Shown: positions 21,801 through 32,458 of the stretch, piece after piece | Layout of the letters: every line of letters begins with the position of its first letter | Position numbering within the stretch: position 1 is the first letter of the stretch | Assembly: GCA_963920525.1 (NCBI GenBank) | Contig: OY986435.1 | Span: 266,856,799-266,920,798, forward strand | Direction: 5' to 3' | DNA length: 64,000 nt | From: Dichetophora obliterata | Lineage: Eukaryota > Arthropoda > Insecta > Diptera > Sciomyzidae | Program-made: the position numbers and the translations under genes | The notes under the pieces: model-generated | Seen by the model: the letters and a program-made list of their open reading frames with translations, nothing else | Told to the model about the DNA's origin: nothing | The model's database searches: none

Positions 21801-22857
21801 CGTGTACGTTGTGACATGTTTTGTAGGATGTAATTGGAGCTTCAAACAGTTCAAATTGTTCCATCAGGTCAGAGCCCAATAAATTTAGATGTTGCATTGT
21901 AGACACCGTAATAACTGCTTGTGCTTGCTTTTTATTTATTTCCACCGCTGCTGTAAATTCGCCGATTATGTTGATTTTGTTTTGCGATGCATCTCGTGGC
22001 ACGTGCTGAGACTGCTGCAGTGGTGGACGTCCGACTTTAATCCAATTTTGCTCTGAAATGATCGTCATATCAGATCCTGTGTCGAGCTGTAATTTTAAAA
22101 TTGTATTATTAATTTTAAATGACACAAAACGTCCATTTTGAGATACAGAACTCATTGCATATACGCTTTTAGTGCTTGAGCGCGTTTTTCTAAATTTTTT
22201 CTTTTTAAAAACCTGACTGTCCGAAGTTTTTGCTTTATTGCGTGCTGAAAAACATGAACAAAATCCTTCTTTATGACCGATGAGACCGCATTGAGTGCAT
22301 TTATGATTTGTAAAATCGCAATCGCGCACGAAGTGCATACTACCACACTGCCAGCATGGCCGTTTCGGTAACTCCATTTTGCTCGATTTGTTTTTCGGCT
22401 TCGGGTGAACATCGACCATTTGAATTTTCGCTGATGTGTGTTCCACCATTTTAGCATCATTTTTCAGAATTTTTAACCGTTGAATTTCTGCAACTAAATT
22501 ATCAATTCTTAGAGGGGAATCTTCAGTTTCTGTGTCCAGCATGTTCAGCAATCTTGCCCGAATGTCACTGTCATTCGGCGACTGCAAACCGTTAATGAAC
22601 ATCAGACATTTGAAATTGTCTACGGTGCATTTTTCAATCGAGAAATTTTCACACATGCGATTGACAATTGCTGCATAGCTGACAATGTCTGAATTTTCAT
22701 CACGAACGTGTTGCATGCACTTGACCCGCACAGAAAAATGAGACTCTTTACGTCCAAATAATTTTGAAAGCGTAGCGACTGTGTCGTCGAAAACTATTTC
22801 CCTCGGTTTTTTCGGTAGAATATAGTCTTTGTATTTTTCAAAAACACTTGTGCACAT
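18793..22857 (-). CDS. retrotransposon polyprotein (nucleocapsid, protease, RT, RNase H, integrase)
   Basis: 1354 residues. In order: capsid-like helical region (1-130); two zinc knuckles at about 168-200 (CWQCGSMHFVRDC, irregular with three residues before His, then CTQCGLIGHKEGFC); aspartic protease around 258 (LDTGSD); reverse transcriptase from about 400 with the catalytic YLDDV; RNase H with AADAS and TDHKPL; integrase with HKGH and CGKC zinc ligands and D, D, E in HIDIAGP, VSDNGTQF and NEQAERF; then a chromodomain-free tail rich in Asn/Thr. All catalytic residues are present and there is no stop. The first Met may not be the true start, since the capsid reading continues from the gag frame. 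Confidence 0.9.
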   Translation of the reverse strand: MCTSVFEKYKDYILPKKPREIVFDDTVATLSKLFGRKESHFSVRVKCMQHVRDENSDIVSYAAIVNRMCENFSIEKCTVDNFKCLMFINGLQSPNDSDIRARLLNMLDTETEDSPLRIDNLVAEIQRLKILKNDAKMVEHTSAKIQMVDVHPKPKNKSSKMELPKRPCWQCGSMHFVRDCDFTNHKCTQCGLIGHKEGFCSCFSARNKAKTSDSQVFKKKKFRKTRSSTKSVYAMSSVSQNGRFVSFKINNTILKLQLDTGSDMTIISEQNWIKVGRPPLQQSQHVPRDASQNKINIIGEFTAAVEINKKQAQAVITVSTMQHLNLLGSDLMEQFELFEAPITSYKTCHNVHVSNIITASSLKGMFPNVFRPEIGHCTAFKVHLQLKPHATSIFRPKRPVAYAAREPVDNELRRLEREGIISPVQFSKWSAPIVVVRKASGALRICGDYSTGLNEQLEPHTFPLPLPDEIFVNFNGCSYFSIIDLNNAYMQIEVDEDTKKLLVINTHRGLFTFNRLAPGVKSAPGAFQQVMESILSGINGVFPYLDDVVIATRTKDANIKAVVEVLNRFNSYNMTVNFDKCKFFGTTCIYLGFQIDKHGIHPDKNKIAAILELPPPSDISTLRAYLGAVNYYGKFIYEMRQLRAPLDHLLKKEVKWNWSPQCQKSFLRFKELMSSDLLLTHYNPKLPIKVAADASNVGLGAYICHVYPDDSEKAIYHCSRALTPAEKNYSQIEKEGLALVFAVVKFHKFLYGRKFTLQTDHKPLLAIFGSKKGIPAHSANRLQRWALTLMSYDFNLEYVSTNQFGAADLLSRLISSTTKPNEEAVIACIQLEAEIKQIADKITHALPVTFKMIRAATQADPVLQDVINHLTNGRWPTIISENLKNLYARREELSVVDNCLMYNERLVIPKCFRKRILKELHKGHQGIERTKALARSYVYWPSIDEEIKQFVRSCGKCASVAKTLPKTTLSSWPKSDHPMQRIHIDIAGPIRNLYYFVIVDSYSKWPQIYEIKSISSSTIIDCMVDFTSLFGNPELIVSDNGTQFSSNSFAEFCKHRGIFHKFTAPYHPQSNEQAERFVDTLKRSLKKLEGANSNKHNLQIFLQCYRSTPNHSAPDGKTPAELFIGRSLRTELDLLRKPPKVSQQYDVIMEQQFNKQHGAKKRNYEIGDPVYAKLYKLNQSQWFPGTIRKVLGKVNYEVEIENYPIFKAVRSHANQLRLRYSNSKIKHSNVDTLLQDFELFYEPIKSVNTNNQNNSNRHEIPIESITLLPDATTIQLDPTTTTTALDSSTTINEQPNQSSASVSNNNTTPENNRANRDAHTEPSSDLRRSRRLKRPPVWVPDYHLPKKKGRCWQP

Positions 22858-23204
22858 TTCCTTAGCAGTAGGCGCACTTTTGCTGCACCGTCGAGCTGCT
22901 CAGCTTCGACTAGAAAAACATCTTCATACCTGGCGAACCATTTTGAAAAAATTTGATTTTCCTCTGGATCGTATACAAACTCGCGTATGCTTTTTGCGAG
23001 CATCTCCACCAAATTCTCCACCCCGTTAGCTGCTGCTGTACCTGCTGTGCTGGGAACCGGGGATCGCGATGAATTTGTGTTGTTTGTTGGTTGAGTTGCG
23101 TTGATTAAACGTTCCATGAGCTGTTGCTGTTTTTCTGCTGTCTCCTGTTGCCTCACAAGGAGCTGCGCCACCACATGTTCCAACGAAGTCGACGTAGAAG
23201 TCAT
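22794..23204 (-). pseudogene. gag N-terminal ORF, out of frame with the rest
   Basis: 136 codons from the first ATG after the 5' LTR. Gln-rich start (coiled-coil-like), then a capsid-type stretch with FSKWFARYEDVF. After about residue 116 the sense reading moves to the frame of the long ORF, which overlaps it by 64 nt (22794-22857). In many Gypsy elements gag and pol are linked by a programmed shift, but here the break falls inside the capsid region, so a small deletion is more likely than a programmed shift. Confidence 0.65.
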
Positions 23205-23238
23205 CTTGCGTTTGACTCAGATTTTTAAGCAGTGACTT

Positions 23239-23467
23239 GCCTTTATTTACAAGAAATATAAAATAGTTACAATATTATACAATAATTGAATATTAATTAC
23301 CGCGTATTATGCAGACGTGTGTTTGCTTTGAAGTCGAATATAAAAAGAACGACAATAGACATAACGTTTAACGTTCTAACATAATACTTTGACATACATA
23401 CATAAATCATAAATATATAGAAACTGTTATTGAACGAGAGCAACTAAAATAACTAGGGTTGCCAACA
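23239..23467 (-). repeat. 5' LTR of the Gypsy-type element
   Basis: Identical to 18579-18807. As 5' LTR it should carry the element's promoter; ATAAATAT and TATATAG-like words lie within it but no box is assigned. Confidence 0.9.
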
Positions 23468-23944
23468 AAAGTAATCACCGCACTGCAATTGAATATCTTA
23501 TAAATGCTTTTGTTAACTTGTTGATGCTTCCGATGAGAATAACGACTTAAATTTGGGCCAAAAATTTAATTTCTTACAACTTTTGTCAACAAATGAGAAG
23601 AACATAACAAAATGAAAACAAAGAAGCAATCAAAGTGCTGTCAACACACATCAAGCAACGTTACTACTTTTTTTTGTGTAGGAGAATAAATGTGAGAAAA
23701 CACCTTATTATATATGCATTTCTTTTCAATAATAGTACTGAAAAATATGTTTGCTTGAATTTATTTATAAATATATTTATAATGTTATTAATTTCATTTC
23801 CATAAACCAAGTTTCAATAAGAAAATGTAAATTTTTCTTCATAGCTATAAATAAATTATCCCCTTTAAAATATGTTGTAATTACATTTTTATTTAGCTAC
23901 TTCGACAAGCTCGAGCTACGTCACAACAAAGATGACTGACATAC

Positions 23945-24123
23945 ACAATATGTTTTCTGTATTCATTGCCTGCATTCAGCGGAAAGAACTGTTCCACAAC
24001 TTTCGGGCTGAATGGTATGCTCTCACAAAACATGTTCCTTGAGATGTCACAATTTATATAGCGAAAATATTTTATGCTTCTTCGCTACTTGAGCACTTTT
24101 TCGGCTAGAATGCGGCCATTGTT
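23945..24123. mobile_element. MITE (~165 bp), copy 1 of 2
   Basis: The stretch from CCTGCATTCAGCGGAA to TTTTCGGCTAGAATGCGG reappears as reverse complement at 41341-41515, sharing CCACAACTTTCGGGCTGAAT and TATAGCGAAAATATT. The ends are imperfect inverted repeats of each other (GCATTC...GCCGAAA). Non-coding. Confidence 0.7.
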
Positions 24124-24261
24124 TTATTCCCGGGTCTCCGGGTTGTGGTGCATTTTCTACACCGAGAATAAAAACAACGTTAAGTCAAAAATTCCAACTT
24201 TAATTAAAAAATAAAAATTAACAATCACCACCATCCATTTCAAACAAACCACCATTACCAT

Positions 24262-24424
24262 TTCAATGCACACAAGTGCACAACTGCTCAAGTCCTTAAG
24301 TCCTCAAGTTGAAGGTAATAGTAGAAAAGCACTTGTGCAGATTTTTCACGTACGTACAATTTGTTTTTGTAAAGTGCACAAGTCCTCAACTGCACAGGCA
24401 AGTGCACTGAATCGTGAATACCCC
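24262..24424. mobile_element. right part of a MITE related to 47166-47422
   Basis: Ends in GTGCACTGAATCGTGAATAC (24405-24424), identical to the right end of 47166-47422. The CACAAGTGCACAACTGCTCA block (24269-24288) is the reverse complement of an internal block of that element. The left end was not found. A separate hairpin, TGTCAAAATTTGTA at 24544-24557 facing TACAAATTTTGACA at 24575-24588, lies just downstream. Confidence 0.6.
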
Positions 24425-24813
24425 TAACATTACAAGTTTACGAAATAATCAACAAACAAGCACTCGAATTAAATACGTCGCGGAAATTGATGTGTTGTTT
24501 GTGTTTCTTTATTTTTGAGTGTGTCAAAAAATCGCTTTTGATTGTCAAAATTTGTAGTAGCCCCTGGAGCTAGTACAAATTTTGACAGTTATATTCACCT
24601 CACAAATGCCAAAAATTGCTCTACCAATTGTCAAAATTTGATCATCCGACTGAAAAGTTTCCGATTGACACACAGCCTTAGAATACGATCTAAATTTTTC
24701 GATACGCTCTTGGTCACAAACTTGGATGTTAGAATGAAAACGCAGTAACTTATTGCCTCTATTATGGCTTCATCGTGATGATGCACTGAACACATTAGGC
24801 CTATCTATATTGA

Positions 24814-25257
24814 TCAAATCGCTCATCAAATGATTTGACGAGTCTGAACACTCATCAAATCGTTTGTCAAATCATTTGATGAAAATAAAAATATTTAGTT
24901 TTTTCTGCTGATTTAACCAGTTTGATTGGTTTAACCAATGTGAAAACTTGTCAAACTTTGAAGAACGATTTCGTCAGTTAAAAAAGTTTTCAACCTGAGT
25001 ACATCGCGGCAAAAGAAGGAGCGGAAGAAAACAATAAGAAAATATTTATAAATAACTGTGACAAATAATTCACTTTAGTTTATAAAATAAGTTCTTCTTC
25101 TTCCAATACGGTTTTAGTGACAAGTGCTACTTTCCGTCATAGCGATGTGTTTACTTCGGTGTTCAAGACAAAATTAAATTAATTTGACGAAAAATTTTAT
25201 GAGTATGGACACTTTTGTGGTCAAACGATTTGACAAACGATTTGATGAGCGATTTGA
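24814..25257. mobile_element. MITE with 18-bp perfect terminal inverted repeats
   Basis: TCAAATCGCTCATCAAAT (24814-24831) is the exact inverse of 25240-25257. Further subterminal CAAATCGTTTGTCAAATC copies face each other inside. 444 bp, non-coding; target duplication unclear. Confidence 0.7.
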
Positions 25258-25302
25258 AGTGTAAACGATACTATTAACGAAATTAGTTATTAATGAAGTT
25301 TT

Positions 25303-27291
25303 ACTGCCGATTTCTTCACAGAGTTTTAATGCTAGACCGAGTATTGAACCTTTTTTTTAGTTCTCTTCCGAGCACTTAGTCATTTCTTCACAGGGATCTA
25401 AGGCATAAAAACTTAATTTTAAACTCGGTTCTAGCTGATGCTGAGTTTTAGCTGGAACCCCGAAATCGGAAGTCTAGCAATCTTAAAACTCGGTCTTACG
25501 CTCTTTTTATTCTTCACATCAAAAAATAGAACTTTGTTTTGACTTTTGTGTCAAGTTTTTGATTTTAATAATAAAATATATTGTAAACAAATTTTTTGCT
25601 TTTATAATTCCTTTTCTTTTTTTAATTACGTTCTGTGTTAGTTGTGTTAAAAAAATTAAGCTTTAACATATAAAAAAAGCAATTTCGTTGCCAATTGCAT
25701 GTTTAAGTCTAAATTGAACGAGTTCCTCACTCGCGAACTTGCTGAAGATGGTAACTCCGGAGTTGAGGTGCGCGTCACACCATCGCGCACTGAAACCATC
25801 ATCATGGCAACAGAAACCTGCTGGGAGAGAAGGGACATAGCATTCGATAGTTAACTGCAATGGTACTGAGGCGTTTCAATTTTGAACCCAGCCGTATTGA
25901 GTTGTATGCCGATAGTCGCAACCCGTGGTCTTCACGCCATTGCTCAATCCGAGTCACTGCGCTACAATATTACCGGTTGATTGGCTTCGTGTCGCGCTTG
26001 CTATGGTGTGCTCCGTTTTATTTTTGAATCTGGAGCAAAGGTCTGTGAGAACGTAGTCTCTGGCAAGTTTCGAATTCAACTTGCAATGTCTGTAAAGTTC
26101 GTCGATGGTCTGATGATTCACTCTGGTGATCCATGCAACGACTATGTCAAAACTGCTACTCGTCACATCTTATTGCGCCAGAATGTGTTGAGTATTAAGA
26201 TCAAGATCATGTTGGCTTATGATCCCAAGAGCAAGATTGGTCCTAGGAAACCATTGCCTAATGTGTCTGTTGTTGAGCCAAAGGAGGAGAAAACCTACGA
26301 GACTCCAGAGACGGAATACAAAATTCCACCACCAGCACCTATAGTATTGTAAATTTCTTTTTTTTTTTTTATTTAAAACCAAAACTCCAAATAAAATTAT
26401 AGATTTTAAATAACTATTTATTTGGTGAGTTTTGTATATAACTACCGAGTTTTATTTACTACTAAACCAATCGGCCATAAAAATTATTTAAACGATCTTT
26501 TAGCATTTAAATTAAAATTGTTCAGTTTAGACGCCTAGGTCTAATGAGCCTGGTCAATTGGTTGCCACAATCATCTTAACTCTACCCGGCGAATAAATGC
26601 CCTTCTAGTGGACTGTTTAGTAAGAAATTCTTGGAAGGGTTTTTCCCACTCGTGTCAGCTCAATTACTTCACGCGAATTGCGTGTCTGCTCCAGCAATCA
26701 CCAGTAGACATGCTTATCCACTTTACTTGGCAGGCAATGACAACAAAAATGTCACTGTATTTTAAGCGACTCTCGTGACAGACTTTAATTTTGGTTTTGT
26801 CGGCAACTAACCACGAAGCACGGTCCATATGTAGTTTTGACAAAAACAGGAAATATATCATATATAAACTTCAATATTCAAACAAGACTTACTCTTGTCC
26901 TTAGTAAGCTGATTCAGCACCTCGCTGATAATCTATTTAAAATTTTAAACTCATGTGTTTCCACATTCATTTTTAAGACAGCGGAGAGCAATTTTTCCCT
27001 CTAACGACATTATGTGCAAAAAACTGGCGTGTTCAACGAAAGGAAATGCTTCCTACATTCCATGGAATGTTTCATGCTTGAATCTAGGAATGTTTCCATT
27101 TCCTGGAGGGATGGTATTAACTCGATCCGAGTATTAGTGTCTAACACTCTCTTTTGAAAATGATCCAAGTACTATATAAGTGAAGAAATGACAGAGTTCT
27201 AACTTTTTTTGAACCGAGAATCAGTTTGAAACTGAGTTCTAAGCAGAACTCGGACTAGCTCGATTTGATACTCGGGGAAGAAATCAGCCGT
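25303..27291. mobile_element. inverted-repeat shell enclosing the RpS3 retrocopy
   Basis: ACTGCCGATTTCTTCACAGAG at the left end is mirrored by an imperfect inverse at 27272-27291 (CTCGGGGAAGAAATCAGCCG). TTA lies outside both ends (25300-25302 as TTA; 27291-27293 region reads TTA). Both flanks carry repeated subterminal ACTCGG/CCGAGT words. I infer a Harbinger-like non-autonomous element whose interior received the RpS3 copy. Boundaries are approximate. Confidence 0.45.
25699..26352 (+). pseudogene. RpS3 (pseudogene): processed pseudogene of ribosomal protein S3 (RpS3)
   Basis: The ATG at 25699 opens a copy of uS3: [13 protein letters not shown], then [10 protein letters not shown] (frame 1, to about 25835), a middle part with RIELYAD (25870-25960) in other frames, then [30 protein letters not shown] and [10 protein letters not shown] (25981-26352). 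Introns are absent, several frameshifts occur, and the usual C-terminal acidic tail is shortened to a few residues before TAA. A 3' region with AATAAA (about 26391) follows. Intronless structure plus a 3' UTR-like end indicate a reverse-transcribed mRNA. Cannot make RpS3. Confidence 0.9.
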
Positions 27292-28480
27292 TAGTGCATC
27301 AAAAATGATTTTATCTATTATTATTATGTTTTTGTTTGAGGATACGCTCGAATTACCAAAAACGGTAATTTTTGTCTTATTCCAGGTGGAATTTGATCCC
27401 TTCTTGTATGTTCTTGTATTTACTTTTGACAATTTCTTAAAGATTATTATATATAACATTTTTGGGTTTGGCAACTTTTGACAACCTTCGCTTTCAAGAG
27501 GTTTGTTGCGTGCGAGCCTACGTCACTGCAAAATTAAAAAAAAATAAAATAAAATATGTATTTAAATCCCTTAAATGGTGACAATATTTGGTAGCCTTGA
27601 GAAATTAAATTTCAGCATAAGCGTTTGAGAGGCACTGAAGCAGAAATAGAGGAAGTTAAAAGTCTAGAGCTTTTAATATATGTCAAAATTGCTTTTGGGT
27701 TTAGCTTAACGTCATAATATTGTTTTGAAAGAACGATAGAGAGTGACCTTGATAAAGCCAGCTAAACTATCTATGAGTTTATATGTGCCTGGTAATCGAG
27801 CAAAGTTTGACTATGAAAAAACAGGCAAATTAAATAGGGGAGATAATCTATGAGAGTCACGTAGGTGGGAGTAGCAGAGAACTATTGGGGTGGGCAGGGC
27901 CGAAAATTCTCCGTTGGTTGTTATTTTTTTTTGGGGAAAATGAGGTTGGAAGTAAATCCGAGGATTTACCAAACGCAACGGCCGACCTTTTTTTCTAAAA
28001 TTGGTAGTTGCTCAGATACCCAAGTAGTGATTACATCAGTGTTCCTGAGGAAATAGAAACAGCGAAAAAAAAAACATAGCCATACTTACTGGGCCGAAGG
28101 AAAAAAGATCCACACTAAAATCTTTATAAAATAATGTCAATAAATAACGCAAGGGAATAAGGTACGTTGTTGATTTTATTGATTTATAGTATTAAAACTA
28201 ATTAAATAATTATAACATAAATTAGAATTGGAACAATACGAAAGAACAAACATCAGCAAAAACTTGGGACAGCCGTGGGTTCAAGATCGGAGATTAGCTT
28301 TAAATCAACAGGAACCGGAAACAAGATAAGTGGAGTAATATAAGAAATTTATTAGCATCAAAAGATAGTGAAGAATAGATATAATAGCTCCAGATCAAGT
28401 AAAAGAAAGTTCTGAGATGTTATTACTATTCATCCAGAGGATTCGAGTTTCCTTGCGTCAATTTTTATTTGTCCTCCAGA
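26400..28480. other. no gene recognised
   Basis: AT-rich DNA holding the right part of the inverted-repeat shell (to 27291). Short open frames here show no recognisable domain. Around 27860-28030 there is a G-rich stretch of unknown origin. Confidence 0.4.
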
Positions 28481-28487
28481 ATTGGTA

Positions 28488-28830
28488 GCTGTAAAGAAAA
28501 AGCTGTAAAGAAAAGAAGAAGTTAGTGGAAAATCTGTAAAGAAAAGAAAAGCTATAAAGAAAAGAAAAACTTAGTGGGAAATCTGTAAAGAAAAGAAAAG
28601 GTGTAAAGAAAAGAAATAAAAAAAAAGTTATAAAGAAAGAATGAGAAGAAATATACATATAAAAGTGAAGAAAGTCTGTAAAGAAAAGAAAAGCTGTAAA
28701 GAAAAGAAATGAAGGAAAAGTTATAAGGAAAGAATTAGAAAAAAATATATATACATAAAAGTAAAGAAAATTAAAATAAAGTAAAAAAAAACAGAAATAA
28801 AAATTAATTATAAGTTTAAAAAGTAACAAG
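28488..28830 (+). repeat. purine-rich low-complexity tract of CTGTAAAGAAAAGAAA units
   Basis: About 340 bp almost without pyrimidines on the plus strand, built from irregular repeats of TGTAAAGAAAAGAAA. Apparent long Phe/Leu-rich frames on the minus strand are an artefact of this composition. Confidence 0.85.
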
Positions 28831-28849
28831 TCAAATAATATTTCGAACA

Positions 28850-29990
28850 TAGAATAAGCTAAGTGTATTGTAAGTGTAGAGCTAAGTTATTTTTCATAAC
28901 TTGAACTGCTTTGTTTCACTGCAGTCCGAACTTAATAGGGGCGGTTAAGAACATTAGTTTAAACTTTAGAGAGCTCTCTCAAGTAGGGTGTTAGAATTAT
29001 TATTTGATTCAAAACTAGTGTCTCTGAGTAATTTTGATTGCGTACTGCCATGGGCAAAGTTTAGGTAGTGAAGCAAGCTTGTTAGCATACCATTATACAA
29101 TAATACTTTAATTATATTATTAATGGTTCCAAATATAGTATAATTTGAATATATTGTGTTACGGGAAAAATTAATAAAACAAAATGAATTTGTATTGAAT
29201 TATAAAAAATTTAAATATGGAGTGATAAATTTTTAAGGGGGTCTCTGAAAGGGCAGTAAAAGGGTAAGTTCATGCCGTGAAATAAGCAAGTTTTCGTTTG
29301 TTCAATAAGGGGTGACCGGAAATAACGATCAATCACTACGGTTGGGTGGGTGCACTGCAAGACCAACCATCTGTCTTGACGAGATTTTTTTTAGCGTTTT
29401 CTAACACTTTTGATTTTTCGGTTATTGTTGCCCCTCGACCGGATGTGGCCGGGCCAAAATTATAAAGACGATACCCTCCCTGGCACCACTGAGCTAACAA
29501 AGCCACATCTGGTAAGATACCCAGGGTTACGCAACAGGTTTTCGGCTCTAGCCCCTTAGTTTTTGTAGTTTTATGTATTTTGCTGTGCATTAATACAGCT
29601 ACCATACCATTCTTTAGTATTTTATTGTAATGCAAATAAGTTTGAATGAAAATGTTAATTTAATTTATTTATAAATCTACGACAATAATTATTTGATACT
29701 AATCATTTCTTATAAAAATATTATTTAACTAAGAAGTACTTAATGAAAAAATAAGTGTAATGTAAATAAGTTTAAATGAATACCTAAATTCTCAAACCTA
29801 ATTTTTATCTTAATTTGACCACCGGGAACCCGAACCCAAGGGAAAGTCAATATTGAAATTAACAAAGTTATATAAGTATTTATATGTAGAAAATCAAAAT
29901 TAAGTTAAAATTGCTTATGTTAATGTAAAAAATAGCAGTAAAGGAAACAAAAGTAAATACTCAACTTGAATTCTTAAAGCGAAATTCCAT
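28850..29990. other. unrecognised, possibly repeat-derived
   Basis: 29336-29635 has a 99-codon minus-strand frame in a GC-richer island (GCCCCTCGACCGGATGTGGC at 29430-29449). It has no motif I recognise and no splice context. It could be part of an old retroelement. The rest is AT-rich and featureless. Confidence 0.25.
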
Positions 29991-30009
29991 GAATTTCTAG
30001 ATCCGTTAA

Positions 30010-30128
30010 GATCAAAGGCTCTTTTCCAAACTATGTAAGAAACCTTTTGGAATATGTAAGTCCTGTTTGGAATCCTTTTTATGATATCCAAATGAACCAG
30101 TTTGAAAGAATTAAAAAAAGAGGCACTA
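30010..30128 (+). pseudogene. jockey-like LINE reverse-transcriptase tail fragment
   Basis: One frame reads LLEYVSPVWNPFYDIQMNQF and then ERIKKR, matching the thumb-region signature of jockey/CR1-clade LINEs (LEY...VWNP...IERIQKR). It is cut immediately afterwards by the inverted-repeat element at 30130. Too short to place in a family. Confidence 0.6.
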
Positions 30129-30129
30129 T

Positions 30130-31118
30130 TACGATTTTCGGGGCGCCGCGATTTGAAAGTGATTTTTTGTAGAGAACAACAAAAACAAATGTTTGGCAGA
30201 ATAAAATTCGATTACTCAACTAGTTATCGAGCTATCGATTTTTTTATTTTTTTTTTTTTGCTAAAAGATCTTCAAAAAACATCTATTTCTTTGCCAGTAT
30301 CCAATGGATCTAAAAGATCGGTATATCATTTGAAAGATAATTAAATTACCCTTTCAATGATATACAATACTTGTATCATTGCAAGCGTATTTGTAATTTT
30401 ATAAGCTAAGCTATATCATAATTAAAAAACCGTTATTTTCTTCTAAATTTGCGAATTAAGATACTAAAATTATATTTTAGTTTTAAAGCTTACAGTTTAA
30501 CCTTTCATTTGATAAGTAATATACACATATATATATATATTCTATACAATTTACACTGTATTACATAAAATTAATAAAAATTGCTATTGCACTGTCCAAA
30601 ATAAAAGAAAATATGGAATTAGAATACAAAACAACTAAGGTAAATATGCTTGAATTAACAACTATCCGTACAAGGGCAAATCATTTCATCATAAAAAAAC
30701 ACATCAAAAATTAAATAAACCATATGTTTTATATACCAAGCGAAAGATAAATTTTCAGGCTTCAATAATTTACTTTTCATAATCTATAGTAATAACGGTA
30801 GTTTAGGATAACGGTCTTATACTATAAGCAAACATTTTACTTTTTCATACAAATAGCTATAAAAGATTAAGTACTCAACGGTTTTGATTAATTTAAAATT
30901 AATATAAAAGCTTTATGTATTACCTTTAAAATAAAATCAGCATTTCGGTTATACACTTAGAAAAATATAGATAGTTTTCTTAAAACATCTAAAAAAATAA
31001 AAATTTTCTTAAAAAATCGATAACTTAAAAACAAATCGATTAATCCTTCGGCCATTCTGATTTTTTGTTAAAGACCTTCCTGAATCCATTGTCAAATCAC
31101 TGCGCCCCGGAAATCGTA
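30130..31118. mobile_element. ~990-bp inverted-repeat element inserted in a LINE
   Basis: ATTACGATTTTCGGGGCGC at the left end is mirrored at 31094-31118 (GCGCCCCGGAAATCGTAAT) with few mismatches over about 25 bp. The interior is very AT-rich with several AT runs and no coding sequence. It interrupts the LINE fragment to its left; I do not see the LINE resume to the right. Confidence 0.55.
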
Positions 31119-32458
31119 ATCTCCCACAAAACGATTTACAAGATCGTTATTCGTTCTCGTGAAAGATTATGCCGAACTACTCTAGGCGTTGTCAGCAACG
31201 AAAGTTCAAAGCTCAATAAACGATTTTACACTATCAAACATTTAGAATTTGTAGTTAGATCATATAAAATCAACATTAGAAATTAAAAATTTTATTAAAA
31301 AACATAGGTTTACGAAGAACTTTTCTTTTAAATTCACTTTAACCTTAAGAATAGTGTATTTTTCCAAAATTTTCTGGTTTGACCACCAAATATGTTACAA
31401 AAATCTCTTCTAGTGTTGCATATCTTTGGAAAGGCCATGAAGTTATGTATCTAAAAAAACTTTGCATTAATCTCCACTTAAAAACGTTTTGTTGCAAGAG
31501 CATTTTTAGTAAAACAACCTCCGGAAAATAAAAAATTAGCCCGTAACTCCCTAGGTAGTCAAAAGAAACCCCACTTTTCATAAACTTGTTTGCTTGTTTT
31601 TGCATCGTCGGTATAGAATTATTTCTAATTCGACAAGCGACAACAGCACAAATATAAGGGTTTGTGAATGCGCGAATGAAATAATCGTATGGTTATTATA
31701 GATTGTTGACTCTTTCTTCATGTCGAGTCGTAGTGTCGTTTAGATGTGTGCAGTGCATAAGGGTTTTACTTGCAACCCTGAGAGTTCAACATTACTCGCT
31801 AATTCGATTGAGTTTTCTTTTTACTCGCTCGTTTTACGGTTTTTTTTTATTCTTTCTGATGAACGGTAAAACTCACCAGACCACAGAGCACAAGTTGGGA
31901 TAAATTATGCTAAAATTTTAGCTGAAAAATTTAAAAATTGTTCTTATAATTAAAAGAAGTTCTAAGTTTTGTTAATATATTCTTTGGTACACGGTAAAAC
32001 GCGCATTCTTTGATTCCAGCTTAGTTGCAGAAAAAATTTCGTTAATTAATTTTGATTAAAGCAAAGTTTTTTTTTGCAATTTTTCGCCATTGCCACCGAG
32101 CAGCGACCCAAAAAAGAAATCCTTTCAGACAGACCGTCGAAACACAAAAAGTGCATAAAATTATTTGATTAAAAGTGAAGTCAATAAATAATAAATAAAT
32201 AATTATTAATTATTAAAAAAAAAATCTTTATTAACTCGTTTATTATTAATATAATATATAATAAAAGCGAAAACAAGAAACACATTGAGCGAAAAATGTA
32301 CTAAAATGTAATTGAAGACACGAGGAGGACGAATAATCAGAAAATAGTGAAAAAGCAGAATACGAAAACTGTTTGGGCGCCGCTAAACGAAGGATTTTAC
32401 TTCAGATAAAAAGTATTCTAAGAAGTTAAGGAAAGAAACGGATATTTAGTAATTTGCT
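31119..32458. other. yemanuclein 5' flank, non-coding
   Basis: No gene recognised. The stretch just before 32459 should contain the 5' UTR and promoter of the yemanuclein gene; no TATA box stands out, as is common for housekeeping or germline fly genes. Confidence 0.4.

Larger units (their letters stand above)
18579..23467 (-). mobile_element. Ty3/Gypsy-type LTR retrotransposon, recently inserted
   Basis: Two 229-bp LTRs (18579-18807 and 23239-23467) are identical by direct comparison, so insertion was recent. Read on the minus strand the LTR starts TGTTGGCAACCC. Between them lie a gag start (23204-22794) and a 1354-codon gag-end/protease/RT/RNase H/integrase ORF (22857-18793). There is no envelope ORF. 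The leader between 5' LTR and gag is only about 35 nt, and I could not match a tRNA primer site. No clean target duplication is visible. Domain order PR-RT-RH-IN puts it in Metaviridae. Confidence 0.95.

Noticed and set aside
27000..27110. Heat-shock-element-like GAA/TTC clusters (GGAATGTTTC words)
   Set aside because: No gene starts nearby and the words form a local inverted duplication within repeat DNA.
28458..28850. 130-codon minus-strand frame with long Phe/Leu stretches
   Set aside because: Produced by the purine-rich repeat on the plus strand; no start context or homology.
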